NCBI GenBank assembly: GCA_964017045.1 | Contig: OZ024794.1 | Location: 24,299,340 to 24,363,339 of the forward strand | Length of the DNA: 64,000 nucleotides | Direction: 5' to 3' | Origin: Omphiscola glabra | Taxonomy: Eukaryota; Mollusca; Gastropoda; Lymnaeidae | Part shown: piece after piece, positions 46,101-58,107 of the stretch | Layout of the letters: each line of letters begins with the position of its first letter | How positions within the stretch are numbered: position 1 is the first letter of the stretch | Program-made: the position numbers and the translations under genes | Notes under the pieces: model-generated | Databases searched by the model: none | What the model saw: only the letters and a program-made list of their open reading frames with translations | Told to the model about the DNA's origin: nothing

Positions 46101-49100
46101 ATAATCTACCTTAGATATATTCCCAGAGCTTTGTCAAATGCTTTTTGGTGAACATAACTGTTTGAAGTAAACACACACACAAAAACAACATCATTAAACA
46201 CAGCATTTCCATTATTTTAAATGATTACTTATTCAGTAAATAAAATCTCAACAATTTTTAATAAAATGTATTAAAAAATTCCTTTTCACTTGGTTTGTTA
46301 ATTACTAATGGCATTTCTTTTACAACAAAATTAAACTTTTTAAAACTCACAGTTGGCCCAAACTATTTAGAAGAAGTTCTGAATGTTTCTCTCTGTCAAG
46401 CCGTCCAAGTATAGCATTTATGATGGAGTCATTGTCATACAAGTCTGAAGGCCACTCTTTTATGAGTTGAAAGAATCTCTGTTTGGAAAGAAGAAATATT
46501 ATTCAGTTCTTTCAGGTTAAATATGTTCCATTTAAAACTCATTTGTATAATCTTAGAGCCAAACTTTCATTTGCCTAGTTCTTAAAGCCTTTAAATCTAA
46601 AGTCCCCCAAAGCACTATGGGTTATTTTATATGCTAAGCGCTATTGGTTATTTTTATATACTAACATCATGGTCAGATGACAGGAACTCATTTAAAACCA
46701 TTTCATATATTGTAGAACTCAGTCTTGGATCTGATCTTGGAATGTAGGTTGCAATAGCCTGAAATAGTCAAAAGAACAATAACTATAACTGAATGGAGTA
46801 AAATGATCTTGATTTAAATTTTACAACACAAAATATGCATTCAGGTAGACAGAATAAAACCAAATAATCTTCATGAATGTGTTGAATTTGTAGCCTTTTA
46901 TTTCATTCTTGCACATATTAATTAAAGTATTAAAATTATTAACGGCTATAAAATAGTATGTTGAGTAAATCTATTTCATAACCAATGAATATGTGTAAGT
47001 AGGTATCCATAAGAGTATACTTAACTTCAGTTGTTGAATTTTTGCAAATTTGTAAATTTCTTCTTCCCATGATTCTTTTCTTTTGCCAAGAATCTTCACA
47101 CAAAGCCTGCCAGCTTCATCATAAGCCTGTTCTTCCAGTAGGTAGTCAAGATAAGCTCTACCAATGGCCTTTATTATAAGTACAAATGCAAGGAATGTTA
47201 TATAGAAAATTATATGTAATAATGATTATTATAACATAAATCAAACAGCCCAGTACAAAGCATAACATTGCTCTCTAAAAAAAATATATATTTTTTTAAA
47301 ATAAACTACAAAGGAGCTTAAAAATATGTTTATATTTAAATCATCTTAAATTTCTTGAAAAGAATGGGACAATTCATGTTTTTAAAATAGGATCCTATTA
47401 TGGTCATTAAATATTTTTAACTTATTTTTAGCATAATTACAAAAATTGTCCTTTATTTAATTCTTTTATAGCTAAGTCTAGCCAAAATGGACTGCATTAG
47501 ACATAAATCTTTAGTCGCAAAGAAGTCCCATTAGAGATTACATACAAAATAAGAGTGTGTCTTAAGTTCTTTGCTATGTTCTGAAGCTGCAGCCATGGCC
47601 TCCTGTATAGAAATAATCATCAAAATCAAAATTGAAAAATATAAAACCAGCATCTAACTCTAAGCATATCAGAATAGCAAAAACAACTTTTATGAAAGGT
47701 CAGCAGTGTCCAGAATATATTCTGCATTTAATAGGAAATTTCTAATGCATGACATAAACTATAAAAATACCAGCTGGCACTGTGCCCTTCAACACAGATT
47801 AATTAAAAAATAATGATACTTAGCTTTTAATCAATTCTATTTTGTTCCAACTAAAATAGAATTTTAGTACAAACATAACTGATAAAGTGAAATTTTCAAT
47901 TGTATTTGAGCATTAGGGTGTGATATTTGATTCGCTTTAAAAAATTGTTATTAATGACCTCAAATTTTCCATGTTCCATCAGCCATGTAATGTGATCATC
48001 CTGATCTCTTATTTTTGCGACAACAATATCTTTAGGGCTAACAATGAAGAATTGGTTGTCATCAGCCAGGTATTCTGTCAATAAAGAATTTATCTCACAA
48101 TAAATAAACAAGTTGGTAAAATTTATGTTGAAAATTAAGTAAACTTTATAAAAAAAAAATATGAAGCTATACAAGTTTATCAATTATTTTTTCAATTCAT
48201 AAAAATATCTTACCCAGATGATAGTCATTGCATCTGTACTCTTGAAACCCTCTGATTGAAAGTGCATCATTTGAAATTTCATCGTAGTGATTCATGTGGG
48301 GATCAAGTATAAGAAGATGAGGTCTCCCTGCAATTACACGCCCTGCCTAATGATGTAAGAAATGTGTAAAGCTTTTGCTAAGCCCCATAAGAACATACAT
48401 AATAATAAATTTAGGACTGCGTTCCAGCTGTGTGAAGGAAATAGCATAACAAGGTATGGGGAAGCTTGAATCGAAAGACAATTATTGTCTTGTCTTTCGA
48501 TTCAAGCTTCCACATACCCTGTTCTACTAAGAACATATATAGCAGCCTTCTAACATGTTTCAATGTTTTTTGTTTGTGTAATCCTCACATTTCTTGATAA
48601 TCAAGTTTAATTTAAAATCAAAGTGATTTTTCTTCTTTATTTACTCCTAATAATGTAAATCAGAAAGGAAAAAAATTATATCACACAGCTCAAAAAACAA
48701 TAAAGAGTGGATGTGATTTGATCTAAATTGAACACTTAAGCCACTGGCCTTAAAGAAATTAAATAACATTCATAGGCATTTAATTTCTTACTTTAACAAT
48801 ATTTAATCTAAATGTTGTCAAAATAAATTGTTCAACTACACATATCAAATTTCATTTTATGAATTCAGCAACAATAACAACAAAAATCAAGCTTTCTCAC
48901 CCAACCTCTCCCTTTTATTTCAAAATACCAATAAATATGTTAGGTCTAATACACATATTAATTATAATGTGCCTAAAGTTTTTAAGAATGTAATGAAATT
49001 TTTAAAATATTAAATCACTAATATTCTAAGATTAATTATAATTATGAAGTTATTTTTCAGTTTTCATCTTTTTTGGATGGTATTCTCGTTTTCATATTTA

Positions 49101-52100
49101 GATCATGTGTATTAGATGGTACAGAGGAAGTATGGTTTAAAGATAACATTTTATCAACTTTTTAAATGTATGTACTTGTTTTCCCCTAATAAAATGTGAT
49201 AAGCAAATTATGTAAAGACTTTACTGTAAGTTGTCAAGGTAAATTTTACATTTTGTAATCAAATAACGCGAGGAATTAAATAAAGAAAAATTACTTCTGG
49301 ATTTGCAGCATTTTTTTCATAGGACAACACCACAACATTAGTTGCTAGAGGAGCAATTCCACAAATAATGAAGTCAGTGGTGAACATGGCAGCTGAGAAA
49401 ATAAAAGAGGTTGGCTATTATTTCAAGACTTTTTAAGATCTAAATAAATATATCGTTGAAATATCAAGTTGATTTTTTTAAAAAGCATTAAACACCATAT
49501 TTCTTTGTCAACAACTCCTATACATTTTAGTTAATAATCTTTTGTAAAGCTTTACTAATGATAATGAAAGATATTTACTTATTTCAACATATTTCAATGG
49601 CACATTTTCTTTCATATCAGTCTTGTTATGCTCTTTTACAACACAAATCTGTAATTTTAAGAAAGTTTTGCTTTTAATTTGAGTAGCTGTCTGTTAATAT
49701 TATTTCACTCATTTAATTGCAATGAAAACCAAAAATGCAATAAAGAAGAAAAAAAACTGTCAAATAAAATAAATGTTTTGGCTTTGGGCATACAAATTTT
49801 ATTTTATCTTTGGGCATACAAATTTTATTTTATCTTTGGAAATTTTAAGTAAAGTGGATTTATAATATTTTTTAGCAAGAATAGAAAAAAATGTTTTTTA
49901 AAACTTTAAACAGTAAGTAGTATCATTAAAGTATGTTTTTCCTCTTAACATTAAAAAAAAAATTAATTTTAAAAAAATGAATGGAAAAATAATAAACAAG
50001 GATCAATAAAATATATTTTAGTTTTCAATTCAAATGCAATTGTCGTTATGTTATTTACTCATTTTGAACATAAATTTGACACAACAAAGAGAATAAAATG
50101 ACAGTATTTTGAAAATTACCTTTACTTTATTACCCCAACCTATCAGCAATGTTTTTTCATCACGCCATACAAGCTGACATATACATAAGTCTGGCCGCAT
50201 GCTGTTGAAAGTAATAGCTCAAAATAAAAATGGTCGTAAAATTTCGGGTGACTGTAAAATAGCTCAACTAAGTTTATTTTATTTAAAGAATTTTTATCTA
50301 AGAAATTTAAATTTTATATGTATTTCTTGAAATATTTTTAAATAGCTATAAAACTCACTCATGGTCTTTGTCTATTTTAGTGATTTTGACTTTGGAAACC
50401 ACATCATATACTTTAACACCCTACAGAAATTTTAAAAGAATTTATTTCATTGCAAGAATACAGAATCCTATTATAATTCCCTTAAACTAGCAATAATAAC
50501 AGTTAAAATTCTTCACAAATGTATGTACTCTTTAACCAATTTCCCAATTAAGTATGGGATATTATGTGTCACTATAATTATGCTTTTAAAAAAATAAATG
50601 GTAATTACACTGCGATAGACCAAAGCAATGTAATATCATATTTACAGTCTTATTAGCCCATCTAATGTTATCTCATACTTACACTGTTATTGGCCCAAGC
50701 AATGTAATCTCCAGCCCATTTAATATTGCGAATAGGACCTTCACCTTGGTGAAGAACTGTCATTTTATGACGACCAAAAAAGGTACTTTTTTCATTTAAA
50801 ATGAGCTAGAACAAAATATTTTACAAAAATATATAAATAAAGCATATATGCAAACCCATTAAGTAATTATTTTTCTTAATTGTTGGTATTTATTGAAGTG
50901 TGTTGCAATATCAGTACCATATTTAATTTCCTCCCTTAAGACGCTAAACACAAAATAAATTTTATGACACTCACTTTAATTGTAAACCAAAAGCTTTTGA
51001 AAAAGAAGCAGTTTCTTTCAATAAAGCAGAAAATTTTTAGTAGATTCAAAGAAGTTAAAGCCTTTCATTTGGAATAGTCATCCAACCAACCAGAACATGA
51101 AATTAACATGCAAACTTTCTCCAATTGAAACTGTTACATAACTTTAAGATACATGTTCTTATGAAATATACATATTTTTTTAAGAAATAAAACATGCAGA
51201 TACAATAAATTTTAAGTCAAGCCAACCTTGTCATCACCCGTAACATATTGTTTCCCACTACTGGGCTTGAAATAAAGTGGGTCAAGGGCGATTGCTTTTA
51301 TAGGTCTGTCAAAAGTCACAGTTTGATTGCTCTCGTCATACAATCCAGTAATTATTACCTATAAGAGAAAAACCATTGAGAGAAACTTATGTTTGTAAGT
51401 AGCCTATGTCTAGAGCAAAAATTAACTACACAAAAACACTTCAAATTTTATTTTGTATTTCAAAGTTATTTTTTTTAATTTGAAAATAAAATAATCATAC
51501 TTCAGTTATTTAAATAATTTCCAGTGCACATTTTTTGTCAAAATTACTAAATATGTTTCATAACAAAAAGTATTAATTTAGCAATTAATTTTTTATTTTT
51601 TTTTTAAATCAATTTTAGATCCATTATTAAAATTTTCTTTCATAATTATTTAAATTCAAAATATGGTATTTTTTTCCTTTGGGATTTGTTTTTATGTGGG
51701 AGAGCCCTATAGGCAATAGGAATTATTAAAAAAATTCACCCTTCCATCATCAGAGCAACTAGCCATAAAGTCCCCATTGTCATCTATGCTGATCTGGTTG
51801 ACTGTGGTTGAATGCTGAAGATTGGAAAATATAGCTATAAGCTTGAATGTTAGGAATACTTAACAGTATGTAGATTACTCATTTTACCAGAATGAATTGC
51901 ATTTATTTACATATTATCTGACCACTTACTGCCAATATTTCTTTTTCTCTGATGTTGTTGCCAATGTGGTCAAGAATATGTATTGTGCCCCAGTGAGTTC
52001 CTAGTGCTAGAAACTAGTAAAAGCATTGTAAAAGAAACAAAAATGAATCACACATAACTTGTGTTACATAAATAATAAAAAATGTATATCTCCAATTATT

Positions 52101-53867
52101 GAAGTTAGCAAAGATTTCCCATTACACCACATGAAAATATTCTGTGTATGAGTTATGCTTAATATTGCAAATGTTCTGGTTGGTGCAAGGCTTGCACAAC
52201 ATTGCAAAAGTTTATTTTTATGACACTATTAATCATAGCTTATTTAAAAACTTGAAAAGGGTTACATAGTAAAATATTGAATCTCCTGTAAGGTACTGTA
52301 ATGAAAATAAATAGCTTTTTTAATAAAACTTTTACATCTTTAAAGTTAGACCAAACTCACTATAAAACAATTTATAATATTAATTAAATTATAAAAATAC
52401 ATTATAATAATATTTTTCATTTCAAAATGATCACAATTACCTTTGTATGAATAGCTATGCAGCTAGCAGCATCCTTACTTAAAATATTGGACACATCATT
52501 TGCTAATCTTGTATATTTAAGCTTTGGTTCAATTTCCTAGAAAAAAATTGTTGGGGCATAGATTACTTAAATTCATTATAATTTGATTAGTCAATGTTGG
52601 TAATTATTTCAAGAATCAATTTAAAAAAGTCTTAAACTTAATGAATGCAGATACTATAATTTTGACCCAATTTTCATGATGATTTTTAAATTAAATTTGG
52701 CTAATTACAAGTCTTCTTGCCTCATGATCATGGCTCATGTTAGAAATCTTAATATAATATTATTTGCTTATCCATTATTAGTATTAGTCATTAGTTTACC
52801 TCTTCCGAATCTTCTGAATCAGATTCTTCTTCATCATCATCATCATCATCTTCTTCTACACCATGAGATGTTTCCATAATCAACTGAAAGGACATAATCT
52901 TTAAATCAGAATCTTTTTTAAGTTAATGATTCAAGAACATAATATAATAATCTATCTTAATCTTATTATTCTTAGCTAGCAGTTTCTGAGTTAGCACCGA
53001 TTATGATTTGATTAGTAGTAATAGTTAATACTTAATATTAGTATGTGTAAGTAGTTAAACAAGCTAAGTTAGCAAATAATAACAGCGGAGGGTAAATGTT
53101 GAGAGATATCATCGCGTTTTTTACCATGGCGGCCAACTTGATTGCCGTGAACCGTAAAATTAAGAATAAAATGTTTAAAAATAATGAAAAAATTTCCTAA
53201 ATGTATCCTTAAACCTAACCTGAACCCTAAATCTATCCCTAAACCTAACCTGAACCCTAGATATCTCTCAACATTATCCGAAAAAGCTTTGGATTATAAT
53301 CTACGAGCCTACATAATACATATTTTCATAAATTTTAGATTTGTTAAAGTTTGTAGGCTGTCTAGTATTAGTACTGCAGTAGTCTGTAGTACTGTAGTCT
53401 GTTCTGTAAGACAGTGACTGAGTCTAAGTACTCTGACTCTAGTTGTAGTAACTTTACTAGTTAGTTAGAGTCGATGACAGATATATGTTGAGAGATATCA
53501 CCGTGACTTCGTTAGGGATACATTTAGGGTTCAGGTTAGGTTTAGGGATAGATTTAGGGTTCAGGTTAGATTTAGGGATACATTTAGGAAATTATTTCAT
53601 TATTTTTAAACATTTTATTCTTAATTTTGCGGTTCACGGCAATCAAGTTGGCGGCCATGGTAAAAAACGCGGTGATATTATATCTCTCAACATTTACAGC
53701 TTTTTCAGTTCATGTGTATAGATAGTACTTCAATTTCCTACATATCGCAATTAATCTACCGATTCAATCCACGTCAAATTTAAACTGTAAATGATTTAAT
53801 AAATTATGAAATTATTCTACAAGTTCCTTACAGTTGACTCAGTTGTCTTTTCCAAAGCTTCCGCCAT
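42146..53867 (-). CDS. VPS41: Vacuolar protein sorting-associated protein 41 (HOPS subunit), 27 exons
   Basis: Complete gene of 871 residues; human VPS41 has 854. VPS41 is the HOPS subunit that binds Rab7/Arl8-type GTPases and drives late endosome/lysosome fusion. Order: acidic N-terminus, WD40 propeller, clathrin heavy-chain repeat, C-terminal RING-H2. Exons (transcript order): 53832-53867, 52800-52883, 52441-52536, 51930-52013, 51740-51814, 51227-51358, 50683-50805, 50359-50420, 50120-50201, 49579-49648, 49295-49392, 48214-48346, 47959-48074, 47546-47602, 47025-47168, 46666-46758, 46351-46478, 46110-46157, 45596-45734, 45255-45305, 44839-45031, 44352-44492, 44073-44209, 43809-43908, 43134-43178, 42742-42818, 42146-42217. 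Signatures: PKLKY, KDAASC, HQGEGPIRNIKW, IVSPKDIVVAK, RDQDDHI, LRHKDVF-like LKHKDVF, LYAEYDR, LLPFLR, KILVADS. Every junction is phase-consistent; only the exon 15 donor is defective (see findings). Confidence 0.97.
42186..42440 (-). repeat. Tandem duplication covering the VPS41 last-exon acceptor
   Basis: Two diverged copies of about 120-130 bp: 42186-42303 and 42304-42440. Both contain GAGTTACAAATAA, TTTGTCTGAAAT, TGACACTATATAAAACCAA and CACTAAATGAGGT. The right copy carries a second TTTCAG acceptor at 42332-42334 with a short open frame (see findings). Confidence 0.85.
43809..48074 (-). CDS. VPS41: VPS41 exons 13-24: clathrin heavy-chain repeat solenoid
   Basis: Residues about 360-807 form the alpha-solenoid/CHCR region used for self-assembly and HOPS contacts. 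Visible conserved blocks are RDQDDHITWLMEHGKFEEAM, AIGRAYLDYLLEEQAYDEAG, YIPRSDPRLSSTIYEMVL, IKEWPSDLYDN, LKHKDVFTLIHNHNLYNNI, LMDLDQERTVKMLLDN, KYHGQLVKLYAEYDRTKLLP, GMEIPGLRDSLVKILQDYN and RDGCRKILVADS. Exon 13 has a weak donor (GAG|GTCATT). Exon 15 needs AAG as its last codon, but the next bases are TTAAGT. Confidence 0.95.
48214..53867 (-). CDS. VPS41: VPS41 exons 1-12: acidic N-terminus and WD40 propeller
   Basis: Exon 1 (MAEALEKTTEST) matches the usual MAEA start. Exon 2 encodes an acidic run with six consecutive Asp codons (GAT)6, then Glu and Ser-Asp-Ser-Glu, as in other VPS41 proteins. This is a trinucleotide tract in coding sequence. Exons 3-12 cover the propeller (residues about 40-360), including DAASCIAIHTK, FLALGTHWG, QISIDDNGDFMASCSDDGR, the RPIKAIALDP and HQGEGPIRNIKWAGDYIAW blades, TLLIGWG, and DEISNDALSIRGFQEYRCND. 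In HOPS this end contacts VPS18 and the membrane/GTPase side. Confidence 0.95.
48446..48524. repeat. Long near-perfect hairpin in VPS41 intron 11/12 region
   Basis: Arms GGGGAAGCTTGAATCGAAAG and CTTTCGATTCAAGCTTCC, with extensions AACAAGGTATG and CATACCCTGTT, meet around a loop of a few bases. The total stem is about 35 bp. It is a foldback element or the collapsed termini of a MITE, lying in the intron between VPS41 exons 11 and 12. Confidence 0.85.
53098..53275 (+). mobile_element. MITE with TGTTGAGAGATATC termini, copy 1 (VPS41 intron 1)
   Basis: Begins TGTTGAGAGATATC and ends GATATCTCTCAACA, a 14-bp perfect inverted repeat. The interior has ACCATGGCGGCCAACTTGAT and a short tandem of CCTAAACCTAACCTGAACCC units that resembles telomeric (CCCTAA)n. 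Confidence 0.85.
53486..53695 (-). mobile_element. Same MITE, copy 2 in inverted orientation (VPS41 intron 1)
   Basis: Begins TGTTGAGAGATATCAC and ends TATATCTCTCAACA. The interior is the reverse complement of copy 1 (GGGTTCAGGTTAGGTTTAGG units, then GGTTCACGGCAATCAAGTTG). The two copies, about 210 bp apart, can form a long hairpin in the VPS41 pre-mRNA. Confidence 0.85.
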
Positions 53868-54420
53868 GTTATTTGGTCACATGATCACTTTTATTTTTAG
53901 AAACCCTGCGAAACCTCCAGCCTCGATTTAATTCCGAGATTATTTATCAAAACTCTCAGGTTTAGCAGCAGGAATCGTAGCTCATTTAATTTATGTTTAC
54001 ACATTAATATGTAAATCTTTATTTAGTGCGGTTTACAAAAAAAACAACAACAAATGTTTATAAATATTTTGTTATAATTATTTTGTTTAGAATTAATATT
54101 TGAAGATAATTCGTATGATAATATGTTTGACCTACTTTCGTATTTCTCAAAATCTGGAATGCTTTGATGTGTCGTTTTGGGGCGTTGCTGAAGTAGGAGG
54201 GACAATCTAAATATTTATTTATGACGATTTCATAATTAACATAATTTATTAATTTATTAGTTTTCCCATTTAGGAAAGTCTATGATGCCCTAAATTATTA
54301 TCATTCAAATATGTATGGTAAAAAGTCGATTGCCATATACTTTTCACGTAAAGCAACGACTTCTTAGCAAGATTCTTTGGAATTTCAAGCACATTCGATT
54401 TCCGGTGAGTAAAATGTTTC
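53868..54420. promoter_or_regulatory. Upstream region of VPS41, possibly bidirectional
   Basis: The sequence upstream of the VPS41 start is AT-rich without an obvious TATA element. On the plus strand, GATTTCCG|GTGAGT at about 54410 is a good 5' splice site. It could end a non-coding first exon of a divergent gene. Inference only. Confidence 0.3.
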
Positions 54421-57084
54421 TGTATGTATTGGTTCTATTAATTAACATAATTTATTTGTATTTCCATTTTTAAACTTTTGGCGTGTTTGGTCTATTTATA
54501 AATATAATTAAGCTTTTATTTCCTGTAAATAAAACTTGGACTTGAGCATTTACTAGCGACACATACTCAACGGAATCCCCTTCTTTTTTTAAAGCTTCCA
54601 GTTTAGTAGAAGCATCAGTGTCATAGACACGTAAAATGGAAATGGTCGTGTTTTTTTTCTATATTGCTTCCTCCATGATGGACTGTTATTTTTAGTAACA
54701 CAACATCGGGGTCAAACTATGTTATTCGCGTGGCGCATTCATTCATGGGGAAAAGTGTAGCTGACAACTAGATACTAAGAAACGTCCTTTATGTTGTTTT
54801 TTTAAGTGTATTCTTAACTTATACTCATACTCATAGACCTATAGACTATTAAAGAGTATAATAATTTGTATGACAGTCGTCATATGTCTTAGATTACTTT
54901 CAACCTACAAGTTGTCTTTATTGAATTGTTTCTTTCCTTAGTTACGCTTCGGCACTTGCTTGTTGTTTTGTTTTTAAAAATTCAATTCCCCCCCCCCCCT
55001 TAAATGTTTACAGAACAACACAAAGAATATTATCAAAATCAATAATAAAGTAATATTATTTTAATGTTAGATTATTATATTATTAATTATTAGTATTTTG
55101 TAGTACTCTCACTCAGGACTCGGTCTAATAAAAATGAAGTGGGAGTTCAAACATAGTAAGAATTAATACTAATTAATAATAGTCTGTCTAAGTCTAATAA
55201 TTAATAATTTCAAAGAAAAAGTGCAATACTAATACACTAAGTCTAAGCTAGATCAAATAACATTAACATTTAATTTATTGTAATTTAACAGGCTTACTAA
55301 ACTAATAGTATAATATTTGGTTATACTTATTGAAATAGACTGGTAATTTTAAGTTTGAACTTGAACTGACATTTTAATTTTTATTTAATAAACAAAATTT
55401 TAAAAGTTTATAAAATAAAATAAAGATTGACCTTTTATTTTGTCCATTGATTTAGTCAGCATATTCTTAAATCTCTTTGTTTATTCCCAACGATTTAAGA
55501 TTCTTCAATAAATTTTAAGTATATTTGTAATAGTAGGCAGTAGGATATAATATTATTATATAAATATAATATATTTTTTCATATATATATTATTAATTAT
55601 TAAACATTTTCTAAATCAGATGTCTCTATTAACTCTATTCTAGGTAGTTAAATTAAAGTTCAATGCGAAGCTCATCTGGAGTTCGACGTTCATCGGCAGC
55701 ACACGACAAATTCCGTTACTTTAAAATCCCCTGTTATTAATTGTTACATTGATTTGTCCACCCTTTGACCCTTTAACGCTCGTGTCGTTTGTTATGATTT
55801 TAGAAACTCCTGATGAAAACGTGGACTAAAATTCGCCTATGAACCATCAGCTAGGTGAATTGAGTTTCAATCAATGGTTTCTTGGTGCATTCCCCGAAAT
55901 ATCACGTATTCACGGTGTAAACATATCTCCTCTAAGTACGGTAGCACGATAAAAGAGTCCCGAGATTTATTTGTAGTTTCGTTGACTCGGTGCATCTAAT
56001 CCTTTCGTCCGTGTCATAAGATTAGCCTGGAAATGCAGCTGTGCATAATAAACCGCAAGCCCAAACGTCTAACCAGCCTTCTTTCCTGTTTAGCAAATTT
56101 TTATTTCAACTAAACTTAAACACGTTCAGTTAATAATAAATTGCTGCGTGGCGTCGACAAACCACTTGTCCCGTTGCCTCTTAACAAAGGCACGCCTTCT
56201 CATCGTAAAATCATTACATTACCGTCGTTACCATGGCAACACCAACTCCGGAGATGCGTATTGATTTTTCCCTACCTCAATGTTTTAAATTATTCCCAGC
56301 AACTCCGTTTCGAGCGCAGCCATTTGCTGCGTCTGTTTCTGAACACTCTGGAGGCCCACCTTGCAATGAGAGACGCTACATTGATTACCTTGTCAGCCTT
56401 GTCACACAAATAGATGTAATGAAACCAACACGGAGTCAATATTAAATATATAGTAAGCATGTCAGTAGCCTAGTAAGACTATCATGCTTTACAACAAGCA
56501 AATCGAAATAGGATTTTCGTTTTTATTTCATTCTAGTGTGGGAAATTTTTTAATTAAAAAAGATGAAAATGGAGTTGCCACGTCAAGTCCCAGTGGAGAT
56601 AATGTAGTAGAATAATTTACTACCATAAACTCTTGCCAATGTGTATGCTTTTTTAACCAAATATTAACGTAACCAATTTCACCTCAGGTCATAGGTTACA
56701 ATACAAAAATATTTATATGGCCCCCAAACCCTCTTTTAACATATTTTTTTTAAAAATCAATTAAGGGACCGATTATATTGTTCTCTGATGTGATTGCGCA
56801 TACATATGGCTTAAAGCACCAATTTAGTAACGGGGCATTTTTTAATGTCCCAAAACCTATTTGTAGTGAAAAGAAAGCTATATTTGGATAAATGTATAAA
56901 AGTAATATAGCTAACATTCTTCAGATGACACATAAACCAGTGCACAATGCATTTTTTCTGTACTGTATCTTTTTAAATAGTGGACAGTAACTAAAAGCCT
57001 ACATTGTGCTAAGATTTTGCAATAATCAATGGTGATAGTTCATGCTGCTTTGGAGAGATACATTAATAATGCTAATAATATATC
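54421..57084. other. Non-coding sequence right of VPS41
   Basis: AT-rich with a C-run at about 54990-54999. The frames at 56141-56445 lack family similarity and clear splice sites. No gene recognised. Confidence 0.45.
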
Positions 57085-57092
57085 ATAGGCAT

Positions 57093-57277
57093 CAGTGGCG
57101 TAGCGAGCTTAACTCGCGCCCGGGGCACAATACCTTTTCAGCGCCCCCAATACCTTTTTAGCGTCCCCCCCCTATTCGAAAACCATACAATATTATAGTA
57201 AAATATACCATTTGGCGCCCCATTGTGAGTAGAGCCCGGGGCATGATGCCCCCCTTGCCCCCCTCACTACGCCACTG
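57093..57277 (+). mobile_element. CAGTGGCGTAG MITE, copy C (TSD ATAGGCAT)
   Basis: 185 bp bounded by CAGTGGCGTAGCGAGC and TCACTACGCCACTG. Perfect ATAGGCAT duplications lie at 57085-57092 and 57278-57285. Confidence 0.9.
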
Positions 57278-57294
57278 ATAGGCATAATCTAGGC

Positions 57295-57477
57295 CAGTGG
57301 TTCCCACCCTGTGCACTTGTCATGGGCTCTGCGATCGCTGCAGGAAATAAAATAAACACCATTAACTTGTGAGACTTGAGGATGGATTATAGGGTCACCC
57401 CCTTCCCCCCAAACCAAACCCCTTTTAGAAATGGTTCAAACGTGTACCCCACGAGTCAAAAAGGTTGGGAACCACTT
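57295..57477 (+). mobile_element. hAT MITE with CAGTGGTTCCCACC terminus (TSD ATCTAGGC)
   Basis: 183 bp from CAGTGGTTCCCACCCTG to AGGTTGGGAACCACTT, with ATCTAGGC at 57287-57294 and 57478-57485. It lies 9 bp from the TSD of the preceding MITE, so two hAT-type elements landed next to each other. Confidence 0.88.
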
Positions 57478-57485
57478 ATCTAGGC

Positions 57486-57975
57486 ATGCATCCTGCTTTT
57501 AATATTGTTATCTGTATCCGCTCTTTCACAGCGTCAAAAATAAGCGCGAATGGCTGTAAGGTTTTTTTAGTTAAAAAAATAATTAAACATTGTCTGTAAT
57601 TTCATATGACATTCGAGTTACTTTGTTTATTATGTAGAAGAAATGTATAACCTTTTCCCCATTCAGTAAAATAGGAAATATAATCAATCATATAATTCAT
57701 CATTTATTATCAATGATATATAATTCAAAATAACCACGTTTTTTTTTACGTTGATCCTAAATATAGAGTTGCCGTTTCAGTGGTATGGTAATTTGGCTCA
57801 GGATAATGTCAGTTTTACTACTCTTTACATTTAACTGTTTGAACAAGGTTATCGAAACGGAACGGAGACTGTTTATTTGATATTTTTTTAAAGACTGCAT
57901 CACTTCATCTTTATCTGTTTAATTTTTGGATCTTAAGTTCCTCACTACGTGCCACAATATTTAGTTTGACAACGA
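57486..57975. other. Non-coding
   Basis: AT-rich, nothing recognised. Confidence 0.5.
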
Positions 57976-58107
57976 GCTGTATACGGCCACCACACACAGC
58001 TACGGTATACGGCCACCACACACAGCTACGGTATACGGCCACCACACACAGCTACGGTATACGGCCACCACACAGCTACGGTATACGGCCACCACACACA
58101 GCTACGG
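57976..58107. repeat. 26-bp minisatellite (5 copies)
   Basis: Unit CCACCACACACAGCTACGGT plus ATACGG. One copy lacks two bases (CACACAG for CACACACAG). Confidence 0.93.

Noticed and set aside
56141..56445. Two overlapping plus-strand frames, one starting at a good ATG context
   Set aside because: No family motif, no donor or acceptor of quality, and both stop quickly.
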